Positions 9,383 through 17,632 of a DNA stretch of 38,045 bases are shown here, piece after piece. Numbering within the stretch: the first letter of the stretch is position 1; each line of letters starts with the position of its first letter. The translations under genes and the position numbers were made by a program. Source of the stretch: a virus; IMG/VR virus record IMGVR_UViG_3300037427_001300, positions 1 to 38,045 of that record. One strand, given 5' to 3'. The notes beneath the pieces are model-generated. The model searched no databases. It saw only the letters and a program-made list of their open reading frames with translations, and was not told the origin of the DNA.

Positions 9383-10942
9383 TTAAATTCTCCGCGTGTA
9401 AAATCTACCTATTGCTAACTGGGCTGCTATTTCTCTTATCGAAGCATCAATTAATCCTCTGGGGTCTCTTTGTTTAGTAGCCCACCGAGGATCTCCTTTT
9501 CCCATTTCAAATACTTGATAGGGATTCTTCTGATAAGTATAACCAACACTAGGGTACCCTTGAGCAGTTCTAGTAACATCTGTTACTTTTACACCACTTG
9601 CAAAAGTTCCTGTTTGGTTCTGAAGACCTGGCGGTCCCATGTTCCTTGCCACTGTATCTGGCAATTTTTGATTTAATAATGCTATTAAAGAGGTAAAAGA
9701 GTTACCTCCTACCGTAGTTTTTCTTTGTCCTGAAACAGCCCCTACCTTACTTCCTGTTGATTCTAAAGGAGCACCTCGAACAGATTTAACTGTTGCTACC
9801 GCGGTGCCGAGATTAGAAGTAATCCTTGGCTTTGGCTTTTTAGTTTCCTTTTTAGGGGTCTTTTTAAAAGCTTTACTCTTTTTAGTACTTAGCTTTCTAA
9901 CTCTAGGGCTAACGAGTGAGTTTCTTGCTCTTTCTATCACAGAAGGAGAACCCGGCATTGTTAAATATTTAGCATTTTCTTTATAAAAATCCGCAATAAC
10001 ATTTATTAACTCTAGTAGCCCCTTCTTTGTTCCTGGGAAATCTTTTGGAAGTCCTCCGTCTTCTTTGGGGGGACCGGCTTGATACCATTTTTCTTCTTTT
10101 TTATCGACATTCTCTCCCTGACCTTCTGCCAGCAAGTATACTTTACTTGATTTAAACACAGGATTTCCTTTGGCATCAAACTTAAAAGTTACATCATCTA
10201 ATCCTATTGCATACTTTCCTAAACCTATTTTATAAGAAGCTAGTTTTTCATTTACGGCCTTAAAGGCTTCTTTTTGTTCTGGCGTCATATTTTTAGGGGC
10301 TTCTAACTGATCAGGTAAGGCTTCTCCTAAAGCGGTTGCTGTTTCAATAGATACGCCATGTTTATGTCCTAAATGTATAGCTGATCCCATGGAAAACTGA
10401 CTGGCTTTTAATGCCCCTTTATTTCCCTGGGGATCTTCCTCATTGCTTAAATAGCGACCTCCCCAAAAAAAGTCTCTATATCTTTGATTTTTCTTAACTA
10501 CATCATTTAATACAGCAGATTTAATATCACTTAATTTCTTATAAGGATTCTTAGTTCCTCTTTCTAGACTCTTTTTTGGCGCGGTTGGGTTATGTTTAAA
10601 TGCTATTACTCTTAAATACGCTCCCATGTTAGTTGAGGGCATTACTCCTACACTTTCTGCTTCTCCATATCCTTTAGTTAAAGCAATAAGCGCGTCCTCC
10701 ACATAGTCTTCTATTACAGTCTGATTTTTCTTTTTCTCTCTTTTTAATTTTTCCCCTAGTGTTACGTGTTGACCATTTTCATCGTCTGGATTAAAATAGT
10801 GATCTTTTAACTCTTCTGCCATCTGGCTTTTTTTAAACTCTATATCTTGTGCTTCTCTCGCCATCATATTTCTAACAAAATCTGTTTTAGCTAGATTTTT
10901 AGCTAGATCATCTAAAGTCTTTTTTAAAGCAACTGTTGACAT
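9383..10942 (-). CDS. Large hypothetical protein in the tail module
   Basis: This 519-residue protein starts at ATG 10942 with GGAG five bases upstream. The N-terminal third is charged and helical (LKKTLDDLAKNLAKTDFVRN, KLKREKKKNQTVIEDYVEDA). The middle is basic, with a Lys-rich linker near residues 345-375 (TKKSKAFKKTPKKETKKPK). The C-terminus has Gly/Tyr-rich loops and FEMGKGDPRWATKQRDPRGL. It sits between the tail-tube gene and the tail-associated gene, where tail completion, minor tail or scaffold proteins occur. The C-terminal 70 residues could correspond to a smaller head-tail or tail-terminator-like domain with an added N-terminal region. This is inference; no family was identified. 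Confidence 0.5.
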   Translation of the reverse strand: MSTVALKKTLDDLAKNLAKTDFVRNMMAREAQDIEFKKSQMAEELKDHYFNPDDENGQHVTLGEKLKREKKKNQTVIEDYVEDALIALTKGYGEAESVGVMPSTNMGAYLRVIAFKHNPTAPKKSLERGTKNPYKKLSDIKSAVLNDVVKKNQRYRDFFWGGRYLSNEEDPQGNKGALKASQFSMGSAIHLGHKHGVSIETATALGEALPDQLEAPKNMTPEQKEAFKAVNEKLASYKIGLGKYAIGLDDVTFKFDAKGNPVFKSSKVYLLAEGQGENVDKKEEKWYQAGPPKEDGGLPKDFPGTKKGLLELINVIADFYKENAKYLTMPGSPSVIERARNSLVSPRVRKLSTKKSKAFKKTPKKETKKPKPRITSNLGTAVATVKSVRGAPLESTGSKVGAVSGQRKTTVGGNSFTSLIALLNQKLPDTVARNMGPPGLQNQTGTFASGVKVTDVTRTAQGYPSVGYTYQKNPYQVFEMGKGDPRWATKQRDPRGLIDASIREIAAQLAIGRFYTRRI

Positions 10943-10949
10943 TTTATCT

Positions 10950-10978
10950 CCAAGAAATGGCGGGGTTTTACCCCCGCC
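10950..10978 (-). terminator. Weak rho-independent terminator after the tail-tube gene
   Basis: Read on the minus strand, GGCGGGG and CCCCGCC (10978-10972 and 10965-10959) form a 7-bp GC stem with a six-base loop. It is followed by ATTTCTTGG rather than a clean T run. It lies between the major tail gene and the next gene, so it could attenuate rather than stop transcription and would help set the high ratio of tube protein. Confidence 0.55.
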
Positions 10979-10985
10979 TATCCTA

Positions 10986-12464
10986 TTACGCTAGTGCTAC
11001 ACCGTATGCGGTGATTTCCAAATCATCGGGCTCATTACTCTCCATGTCACTTTGCAGTGAGGTGAAGCTGGATTCCAGAGAAATCACATCTTCAATAGAG
11101 TGAGAAGGTACTTCAACGTGACATTGAGGCATCTTAAACTCTACTCTTGGAGAACCTGAACTACCGCCGATCTTAAAGACCATTTCGAAGTCATGAGTAA
11201 TGACATCAAGTGCTGCAGCTGAGGTTAAGTCCTCGTAAAAATCTTTACTTCCATTATTACTTGACGATGTTGCCAAATAACAAGTGAAGCTTCCGCCTAC
11301 ATTTCGTACGCCTGTTACGTGCTCGATTGGTTTATTAACCACACCGAGTTCCTCAGGAGTTAAGTAAGAAAGATTATTCTCAATAGTAATACTTCCTCCT
11401 GTTACCGTTAGGTCGTAGCTAGATGCCATTCCGGCTACACCTGCTGATGTTCCGGAAGTCTTCGGTGCTACTGCCATTGCAGTAAGTCGGTTACGAATAA
11501 AGTTCTCAGTGTCAGCAGATGTTCCGCCTTCATTGATTGCTTTACCAGCATTTGCTCCTCCAGGAGTCGTAACATTAGTAGTTGTAAATGCTGTAATGTT
11601 GTCAATGGTTGCAGCCATGCCGCTCCATTCAACAGTAGCAATACCTTCTACATCGAAATTAATCGTTGCAGAGTTTACAACAGCTTTATTTAGTTTATAA
11701 CCAACACTAGTACCAACCATGAATTCCATACTCATAGTATTTAATGCTGATTTATTTGATGAAGCAGAGCTAAGCATAGCTAATGTTCCATCTCTTTCGA
11801 TCAGAGAGTCTTCTGATTCACCGAGAGTTGCTGAAGTCAGGGTTAAGCCTGATCCAGAGCCTACATCGGTTACACCCGTAGGGGCTGAGGTATAATTACC
11901 ACCAGTAAGTATATCAATAGCTGTTACAGGTCCAGTAGCACCGCCGCCACTGATAGTTTGAACTCGAGCCGTAGCATGAGCACCACCTGTAGCTAAAGTA
12001 CCTCCAGTAAAGGTTAATAGATCGCCTACTGTATATCCAGTTCCTGCAGCATTAATCGCTACAGAAGCAACAGATTGAGAACTAGTAGCCTCATCTAATC
12101 TGGATTTGGAAAGTAGTGCGTTCCATAGACACTCATCAACCAAGTGAACTTTTGAGTCCCCCCAAGAATAAGTAGTACTTGATCCAGGTCGTACATTGTT
12201 TGATGCAATATACGGACGAAGATAAGTAGAGAAGCTCCACTCGACAGGAGCCAAAGAGTCGTTAAACATCTTACGGCCACGTCTTGAACTTCCCACTGTA
12301 CTTTCCATTTCAGCGAGAGTTATCTCACTAGAGTTAGTGGTCTGACTAAAACTAAACCCTTCTAACATGGGAATAGCGAAAGCCTGGCTACTAGCAGGGA
12401 ACGTACCGTCTGCCTTATTAGGGTAGACTTGTAGGGTCGCGTCGCGTTGAAAAAATAGAGCCAT
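10986..12464 (-). CDS. Major tail tube protein (candidate)
   Basis: The product has 492 residues. ATG at 12464 is supported by AGGAG six bases upstream. The N-terminus (MALFFQRDATLQVYPNKADG) and alternating beta segments such as SYLRPYI fit a tube-subunit fold. Residues about 155-215 contain a Gly/Thr-rich insert (AINAAGTGYTVGDLLTFTGG) of the kind often inserted in phage tail and baseplate proteins. The C-terminal part again reads as a tube-like beta domain (FEMVFKIGGSSGSPRVEFKM). It lies directly downstream of the connector genes, is followed by a GC hairpin, and shows less biased, more GC-rich codons than its neighbours, all common for abundant structural proteins. Confidence 0.65.
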   Translation of the reverse strand: MALFFQRDATLQVYPNKADGTFPASSQAFAIPMLEGFSFSQTTNSSEITLAEMESTVGSSRRGRKMFNDSLAPVEWSFSTYLRPYIASNNVRPGSSTTYSWGDSKVHLVDECLWNALLSKSRLDEATSSQSVASVAINAAGTGYTVGDLLTFTGGTLATGGAHATARVQTISGGGATGPVTAIDILTGGNYTSAPTGVTDVGSGSGLTLTSATLGESEDSLIERDGTLAMLSSASSNKSALNTMSMEFMVGTSVGYKLNKAVVNSATINFDVEGIATVEWSGMAATIDNITAFTTTNVTTPGGANAGKAINEGGTSADTENFIRNRLTAMAVAPKTSGTSAGVAGMASSYDLTVTGGSITIENNLSYLTPEELGVVNKPIEHVTGVRNVGGSFTCYLATSSSNNGSKDFYEDLTSAAALDVITHDFEMVFKIGGSSGSPRVEFKMPQCHVEVPSHSIEDVISLESSFTSLQSDMESNEPDDLEITAYGVALA

Positions 12465-12524
12465 AATGGTCTCCTATATAACTTGAGCTGTATTTACTAT
12501 GCGTTTGCTGAAGTAAAGTAAGCT

Positions 12525-12971
12525 CTAATATCGTATTTCTACGATCATCTCGCCGACCCCGAGAGGTTGCAATGCTCCCTCATCGGTGCTTATACTAATC
12601 ACAGTTACCTGAGTCACTTGCTGTGTCCCAGATGTAGTGCGATAGTCAAACTGGCCTGCGTCGTCTAAAACCGTTTCAACGTCCTCTAGTAACTCTTCCA
12701 ATTCAGTTATGGGATCGTCAGCGTTGACATAGACTCGAATTGTAACGGTTAAAAATCTCCATTTTTGTCCGCCTCCGTAGTACTCACGAGTTTCAGTACC
12801 TGAAGACATATGTAGACAAGGGAACGATTCTACTTCGTCCCAGAATTTCATTCGGGATTCTATTGCCCCAGTAAGGTCTTGTTTATAGCCGTCACCGCCA
12901 TCTATTTTTTCAAATAGTTCTGCCATAGCATTTAGTATGGCGGAGCGACGAGTAGTATTTGTACGTGCCAT
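12525..12971 (-). CDS. Tail terminator / head-tail joining-like protein
   Basis: This 148-residue protein starts with ATG at 12971, overlapping the TGA of the preceding connector gene (TGATG), so translation is coupled. The pattern of an N-terminal helix (RSAILNAMAELFEKI), a central strand pair with WRFLTVTIRVYV, an acidic helix (ITELEELLEDVETVLDD) and a C-terminal strand ending in GEMIVEIRY matches the small alpha/beta tail-completion proteins (gpU/Gp17-like) that cap the tube. The identification rests on size, predicted secondary structure and position between connector and tube. Confidence 0.62.
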   Translation of the reverse strand: MARTNTTRRSAILNAMAELFEKIDGGDGYKQDLTGAIESRMKFWDEVESFPCLHMSSGTETREYYGGGQKWRFLTVTIRVYVNADDPITELEELLEDVETVLDDAGQFDYRTTSGTQQVTQVTVISISTDEGALQPLGVGEMIVEIRY

Positions 12972-13570
12972 CAGATAACATCCACAATTCTATACATATC
13001 TAGAATTCTTTTAATGTGATCTGGGAAACCTATATCCTCGCGGATAGTGGTTGACGTTTCATTTTGAAGCGTTGCACCAGCTAAAGACTTTCTACCTTTG
13101 TACTCTTCTTTAAGGTAATAAGTAATTAAGTCATATATAGCTAATCGCAAGTCCTGTGGAGTTGCGGAATATCCAGCTCTGTAAGTCACTTCTACCGATG
13201 CAAAACCTTGTGCCCAAGATTTGGAACTAATGTCTCCATCGATTCTATATAATCTATCATGTTCAGCATCTATATAATAATCAGTATTATTAACCAAAGT
13301 AGTATAAGCACTTGTTATACCCTCTCTTTCTTTTACTGAACTTACGCTTACTAAAGGCGATTCAGTTAAGAAAAGCTCTCCAGTTTGACCATCAGTTATA
13401 TCAAAAATTTCGACCTTGTTACTGCTGTAATGGTCTATAAAACTGGTACCGCAATAGGTTTTTACTAACGTACTTATAGGCGAAAGCAAGGAATCGATTT
13501 TACCATCGTCCTTGAAATGTTCAATACCTTTATAACTTTTGTATTGATCTCTAGTAACTAAATCTGCCAT
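12971..13570 (-). CDS. Head-tail connector protein (gp6-like)
   Basis: The protein has 199 residues and starts at ATG 13570, with AAGGG six bases upstream. It follows the capsid gene and its terminator. The first 50 residues (VTRDQYKSYKGIEHFKDDGK, then LLSPISTLVKTYCGTSF) and the helical C-terminal segment (QDLRLAIYDLITYYLKEEYK) resemble the gp6-type head-tail adaptors of HK97-like phages, which form the ring beneath the portal. A beta insert lies in the middle (YYIDAEHDRLYRIDGD). Position and secondary-structure order agree. A weak helix-turn-helix reading at the N-terminus was not followed further. Confidence 0.7.
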   Translation of the reverse strand: MADLVTRDQYKSYKGIEHFKDDGKIDSLLSPISTLVKTYCGTSFIDHYSSNKVEIFDITDGQTGELFLTESPLVSVSSVKEREGITSAYTTLVNNTDYYIDAEHDRLYRIDGDISSKSWAQGFASVEVTYRAGYSATPQDLRLAIYDLITYYLKEEYKGRKSLAGATLQNETSTTIREDIGFPDHIKRILDMYRIVDVI

Positions 13571-13580
13571 AAAATACCCT

Positions 13581-13611
13581 TGTAAAAACCTGGGGAGGTT
13601 TCCCTCCCCAG
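13581..13611 (-). terminator. Rho-independent terminator after the capsid gene
   Basis: On the minus strand CTGGGGAGG pairs with CCTCCCCAG around a GAAA tetraloop (13611-13590), a 9-bp GC-rich hairpin, followed by GTTTTTAC. It sits between the protease-capsid gene and the connector gene, a place where phages commonly reduce read-through so that capsid is made in excess. Confidence 0.85.
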
Positions 13612-13625
13612 ATTACCCAGTATGA

Positions 13626-16013
13626 TTAAGAAGCCTTATACTGTAGTGCCCACTTGTCAGTAGCACCATTAATAATGTCGGTAAACCCTAGACGCTGGCT
13701 AGCAACCAGTACTCGTCTTTGGTTTGCAACCTCATAATCACTTTCAACCGTAACACCACGTAGACGTGGGATTACAAAGTTTCGCGTATTAACTGCAACA
13801 GCATAGAACTTGCTCACAGCTGCGGTAGCGAACTCATCAGAAACGATTACGGGAGACCCGTAAACCTGGCCTACTTGACCAGTAAGTTTCGTGGCGAGAC
13901 CTTCTACTTGGCTAGAGTCTGCGTATGCAGCATCTGAAATGAGATTATGATACTCTGCCACGGAAACGATGTAAACAACGTCCGAGGGGCGAATACCATA
14001 TTTACCCATGTTCTTACGAGCTGCTAATAGTGCAGCAGCAGTAAGCTTAGCTGTTCCATCAGCAGCGCCAAAGGCAGCACTAGACTGAGTCTTATCAGAA
14101 TCAGCGGCTGCAAGAGCAATAAGACCGTCAGGAGCCGCACCACCAGTACCAAAGGTACCGTCAGCGTGGTTACCAACGAGAATCATGTTCTCAACTGCAC
14201 GAGCGTGTGAACGAATAATACTTTCACGAATCAAAGGAAGAATCGGAATGATTGCATCCTCTTCAGTTTCGTTACCAAGATAAGATTGAGAAATAAGTTT
14301 CTTGGTTGAAAGAGTTCGCTCTGTCAAATCGTTACCACCGAACGGTGTACCATAGGTATCACCTCGTGATTCCAAGTTACCATGAGGGCTTGAGCCCGAA
14401 GCAGCTTGGTTAGTGGTAAACTCAGCGTATCCAGCATCTGGTAAGATGGGTAGGATTTGAGTCGCTGATTGCATAGCGATTTCACGGAAAAGCGGAGCCA
14501 ATACTAGCTCAACTTGAATATCCCGCTCGATATTGCTTGAAACGGTTTGTTCGAAATCAGCAGAAGAAACTTCCACACCTGAATGTGCGTTTACTTTCTG
14601 CATAACGTTCTTGGCAAAGGCAGTTTCATACCCTTTACCAGTAGCTTTCGCTAGAATATAAGCGTCGTTTACGTCGTGCTCAAAGGCTTTCTGCCAGTCA
14701 CTATTCTGACGATCGCCACCGAAAACTCGCTTAGACTCACGGATGTGTTGGATTTCTTGAGACTTCTCATTAATTTCTTTTCGAAGTTCCTCAACAACAT
14801 CTCCTAAGTCCTCTTGATTTTTTGAAACTCTTTGTTCCAAATCTGAGATGAGACGTTCCGCGCCTGTCGTTACGCCCTGTACTACAGCTTGCACCTCAGC
14901 TTTCTTTTCTTCGAGTTCAGCTTCTTCAGTAGCTTTTTGGACTTCAACATCAGCAGCGACTTTTTCAGCCTCTGCTTTAGCAGCCGCTTGATCTTCAGCC
15001 TGTTTCATCTGAATCTCAGCAGCAGTCTTACGAGCTACCTCTTTAGCAAACTCTTCGAGATTAAAGTCTTTGTCAGACATTATACCTTCTCCGAAGACAG
15101 CATTTGCTGTTCCTTTTGATGAGTCCTTATCGGACTGATCTATTTCAACATGAGGATCGTTAACAAACTGTTTTTTCCAGTCCGCATATTCTTCATCTGT
15201 GTCGAACGATTTCGCGACAGAGAAGATAGCGGATTGATTTGCGGGGACAGAAACAACTGACACCTCAAACAGTTCCGCATCCTTGATCCTTAAACCATCG
15301 GTTTCCTCTATGTAGTCAGCATCCTTAACTCGGAAACCGACGCTAAAAGCGCCTAGGATGCCCTCCTTCACCATCTCAGCGATTTTACCCGCAGATTTGG
15401 AGATTATACCATCGATCTTTAGTCCTCTATCAGTAACTTCAAGCCCTGTGGCTTTACCGATTGGAGTATTATAATCGTGGTTAAATAATAAGATAGGATT
15501 GTTTTTGAAATTTTCAAGACCGCCTTGTAACCAAGCGTCTTTTTCAATTACATCACCAGCCCTATCCGTATCATTTGTACTTGCATACCCCTGTATTTTA
15601 ACAGTGCCATCATCATCTGACTGCGCTTTAAATACAGAAGTTAAATTAAAAACTTTATTCATAGACTTATCTTCCTCTCTATCAATCTGACCAGCTTTCT
15701 TTCTAGCCCATGATTGTCCTGGATCTCCTCCCCAAAGTGCCCAAGCTATTCTGCCTGCACTAGGGTATCCTTTTTCACCGGGTGAGAAACCTTCACCTTG
15801 TTTATCGACTTCATGTCGACTAAAATAAGAGTGCATTCTCTTAACAGTTCTAGGAGATAAATTTTCTCTTTTTATTAGCTGGCTAGCTCGAGTGGAACCA
15901 ACATTAGTTCCACCTCTACCAAACTCTTTTCTCCAGTCTAATCCTTTTTGAGCTTCGTTTGCCATGCTCTCTGTAGGCTTGAAGTCGATATCCGATATTG
16001 CTTTATCCGCCAT
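13626..16013 (-). CDS. Prohead protease fused to major capsid protein
   Basis: One 795-residue frame carries three parts. Residues 1-115 form a basic N-terminal module with WRKEFGRGGTNVGSTRA, SPRTVKRMHSYFSRHEVD and GYPSAGRIAWALWGGD, often seen ahead of HK97-type proteases of marine phages. Residues about 118-275 form a U35-type prohead protease with NHDYNTPIG and LGAFSVGFRV, giving the expected His and Ser. Residues about 315-440 are a charged coiled-coil scaffold (delta-like) segment, and about 445-795 an HK97-fold capsid protein (ending TDKWALQYKAS). The ATG overlaps the portal stop. Fusion means protease and shell are made one-to-one and must be cut apart. A separate internal start for the capsid (MSDKDFNLEEF, near residue 312, preceded by GAAGG) is possible. 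Confidence 0.9.
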   Translation of the reverse strand: MADKAISDIDFKPTESMANEAQKGLDWRKEFGRGGTNVGSTRASQLIKRENLSPRTVKRMHSYFSRHEVDKQGEGFSPGEKGYPSAGRIAWALWGGDPGQSWARKKAGQIDREEDKSMNKVFNLTSVFKAQSDDDGTVKIQGYASTNDTDRAGDVIEKDAWLQGGLENFKNNPILLFNHDYNTPIGKATGLEVTDRGLKIDGIISKSAGKIAEMVKEGILGAFSVGFRVKDADYIEETDGLRIKDAELFEVSVVSVPANQSAIFSVAKSFDTDEEYADWKKQFVNDPHVEIDQSDKDSSKGTANAVFGEGIMSDKDFNLEEFAKEVARKTAAEIQMKQAEDQAAAKAEAEKVAADVEVQKATEEAELEEKKAEVQAVVQGVTTGAERLISDLEQRVSKNQEDLGDVVEELRKEINEKSQEIQHIRESKRVFGGDRQNSDWQKAFEHDVNDAYILAKATGKGYETAFAKNVMQKVNAHSGVEVSSADFEQTVSSNIERDIQVELVLAPLFREIAMQSATQILPILPDAGYAEFTTNQAASGSSPHGNLESRGDTYGTPFGGNDLTERTLSTKKLISQSYLGNETEEDAIIPILPLIRESIIRSHARAVENMILVGNHADGTFGTGGAAPDGLIALAAADSDKTQSSAAFGAADGTAKLTAAALLAARKNMGKYGIRPSDVVYIVSVAEYHNLISDAAYADSSQVEGLATKLTGQVGQVYGSPVIVSDEFATAAVSKFYAVAVNTRNFVIPRLRGVTVESDYEVANQRRVLVASQRLGFTDIINGATDKWALQYKAS

Positions 16014-17199
16014 CTTCTGTGTTCTCTTCTGGCCTTCCGCCCTCTGAAGGATTAGCTGCTGATCCTGCTATATTAGCAGGAACCCTAAGATCATCATGTC
16101 CTTCAACAGGACTGAGTCTTAGTGCTTCCCTAGCTTCATTTGGACTCATTACACCGCCATTTACCAAACTAGAGTAATAAGCGGCTTCGTCTTGTAATTC
16201 TGGTCTAAGAGCAGGAATATTACTTATGTCTTCCTTTAAGTCAAAACCAAAATATCGTTCAAATGCAAAGTTAATCTTTCTTACAATAGGTAGTATAGTT
16301 TCTAAGTAGTATAACCTATGGTTGGGTCGGATATTCGCATTATTCCCACTATCTAAAAGTATCGGAGGAACTCCAATCGCTTCTAAGATAATCTTTTCAT
16401 TTTCCTTGATAGATTCTTGGAAATTTAATTCTCTAAAATTAACTTCATTTAAACTGCTAACTTCTAAACCACCATCTAATATAAGTGGTCTATGTCCGCC
16501 TGCTTCTGGATTATATCTTGATCTCCATGCTGCAAGCATCCTTTCTTTAATCTTCTCACTAAGAGTATTCGGACTCTTTATTACTAGACCAGGTACTGCT
16601 CCATTCTTAAAGAAGTTCTCTTGGAACTTTCTCATCGAGCCAAGTAATTGCATTCGCTTATACGCTGGCTTCAATCTAGGAACTCCTCGATACATAGAGT
16701 TAAATGAATTCTCTTTTACATGTATAATCTCTTGAGGACTATACTCTAATCTTCCATCATAAATAAAAGATTTTATGTATGTAGTTTCATCCGTCTCGAT
16801 ATCAACATTTCGAGCTGGTAGTTGATATAGGTGTGCACCATCAAAATAGACAAAAATATTTCCATCTATTAGTAAATCTATAATTAAGTTTCTTTTGAAT
16901 GTATTTATATCCTGAAACGGATTAGGTTCAGTATTCAAAAGTAAATCAATCCTCGATTTTCTAATATTTTGAAATACTGGTGCTAATGGTAATTTTCTCC
17001 CTATATCGACTCTAATTTCTGAAACATCATCTACGATCATGTTTACGGCACGATTAACTACTTCAAATTGTTCGTATGCATTTGCATAGTTTACATAATT
17101 TTCACTAGTAGATACAGTAAAACCTTCCTCACGAGCTATAAACTCTTGGGCGGGATTATTTTTTTCTTCCCTTTTAAATATATTACTATACCATGCCAT
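16003..17199 (-). CDS. Portal protein (HK97-type)
   Basis: This 398-residue protein forms the dodecameric DNA channel at the packaging vertex. Recognisable elements are FEVVNRAVNMIVDDVS, the YRGVPRLKPAYKRMQL wing region, KFQENFFKNGAVPGLVIK, and EAIGVPPILLDSGNNANI followed by the clip/stem-like RLYYLETILPIVRKI. All are typical of the HK97-family portal. The C-terminus is acidic and Pro/Gly-rich. It overlaps the upstream HNH gene by 14 bases and the downstream protease-capsid gene by 11 bases, so the three are translated as a coupled unit. It binds terminase and head-tail connectors. Confidence 0.92.
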   Translation of the reverse strand: MAWYSNIFKREEKNNPAQEFIAREEGFTVSTSENYVNYANAYEQFEVVNRAVNMIVDDVSEIRVDIGRKLPLAPVFQNIRKSRIDLLLNTEPNPFQDINTFKRNLIIDLLIDGNIFVYFDGAHLYQLPARNVDIETDETTYIKSFIYDGRLEYSPQEIIHVKENSFNSMYRGVPRLKPAYKRMQLLGSMRKFQENFFKNGAVPGLVIKSPNTLSEKIKERMLAAWRSRYNPEAGGHRPLILDGGLEVSSLNEVNFRELNFQESIKENEKIILEAIGVPPILLDSGNNANIRPNHRLYYLETILPIVRKINFAFERYFGFDLKEDISNIPALRPELQDEAAYYSSLVNGGVMSPNEAREALRLSPVEGHDDLRVPANIAGSAANPSEGGRPEENTEDGG

Positions 17200-17557
17200 A
17201 CTTATCTCTTTGCTTCTCTACCCATCGTTTTTGTTTGGGGCCTGTTACTAACTTGGGTCTCTTACCATAAATTGAATGCAACTTTAAGTGATGAGTATGA
17301 CAAAGAGTTACTGCCTCATCGTACAGCTCTACCATGTGCTCTTCTATAAATGTATCCCTGACTCCCATGATATCTTCAGCTGTGTGTATTGTGATCTTAT
17401 TTTTACGCAACCAGATATCTAGCAATTCTGTTAATCCGTAAAAGTGATGAAAATCTAGGTTCTCATTACTTGCGCAAATAAAGCATTGCGTCCCCTTCTG
17501 GTACCTCGCCTTTGCTTTATCTCTAACGTATTTTACTAGGTCTCGTTTTAGGTCCAT
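17186..17557 (-). CDS. HNH endonuclease-like packaging-associated nuclease
   Basis: The product has 123 residues. CFICASNENLDFHHFYGL (residues 25-42) and CHTHHLKLHSIYG (about 86-98) form the zinc-coordinating CxxC-type and HH...H positions of an HNH/beta-beta-alpha-Me nuclease. In HK97-like phages a small HNH protein encoded next to terminase and portal stimulates cutting by the large terminase, and this gene lies exactly between them. It is the first gene after the promoter at 17580-17609 and has a short leader of about 16 bases. The C-terminus is basic (QKRWVEKQRDKYGMV), as for DNA binding. It could instead be a homing-type nuclease, but position favours packaging. Confidence 0.8.
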   Translation of the reverse strand: MDLKRDLVKYVRDKAKARYQKGTQCFICASNENLDFHHFYGLTELLDIWLRKNKITIHTAEDIMGVRDTFIEEHMVELYDEAVTLCHTHHLKLHSIYGKRPKLVTGPKQKRWVEKQRDKYGMV

Positions 17558-17579
17558 TTACAGTTTTTCACTTTTAAAA

Positions 17580-17609
17580 ATTATACCAAAGATAGGGTAC
17601 GAAAGTCAA
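17580..17609 (-). promoter_or_regulatory. Sigma70-type promoter for HNH-portal-capsid operon
   Basis: On the minus strand TTGACT (17609-17604) and TATAAT (17585-17580) are separated by 18 bases. The base context GG before TATAAT gives a TGG extended -10. The predicted start lies about 16 bases before the HNH ATG. It gives the capsid genes a transcript separate from terminase. Confidence 0.82.
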
Positions 17610-17632
17610 GAGTTATTTTTTTCTTGGTAGCT

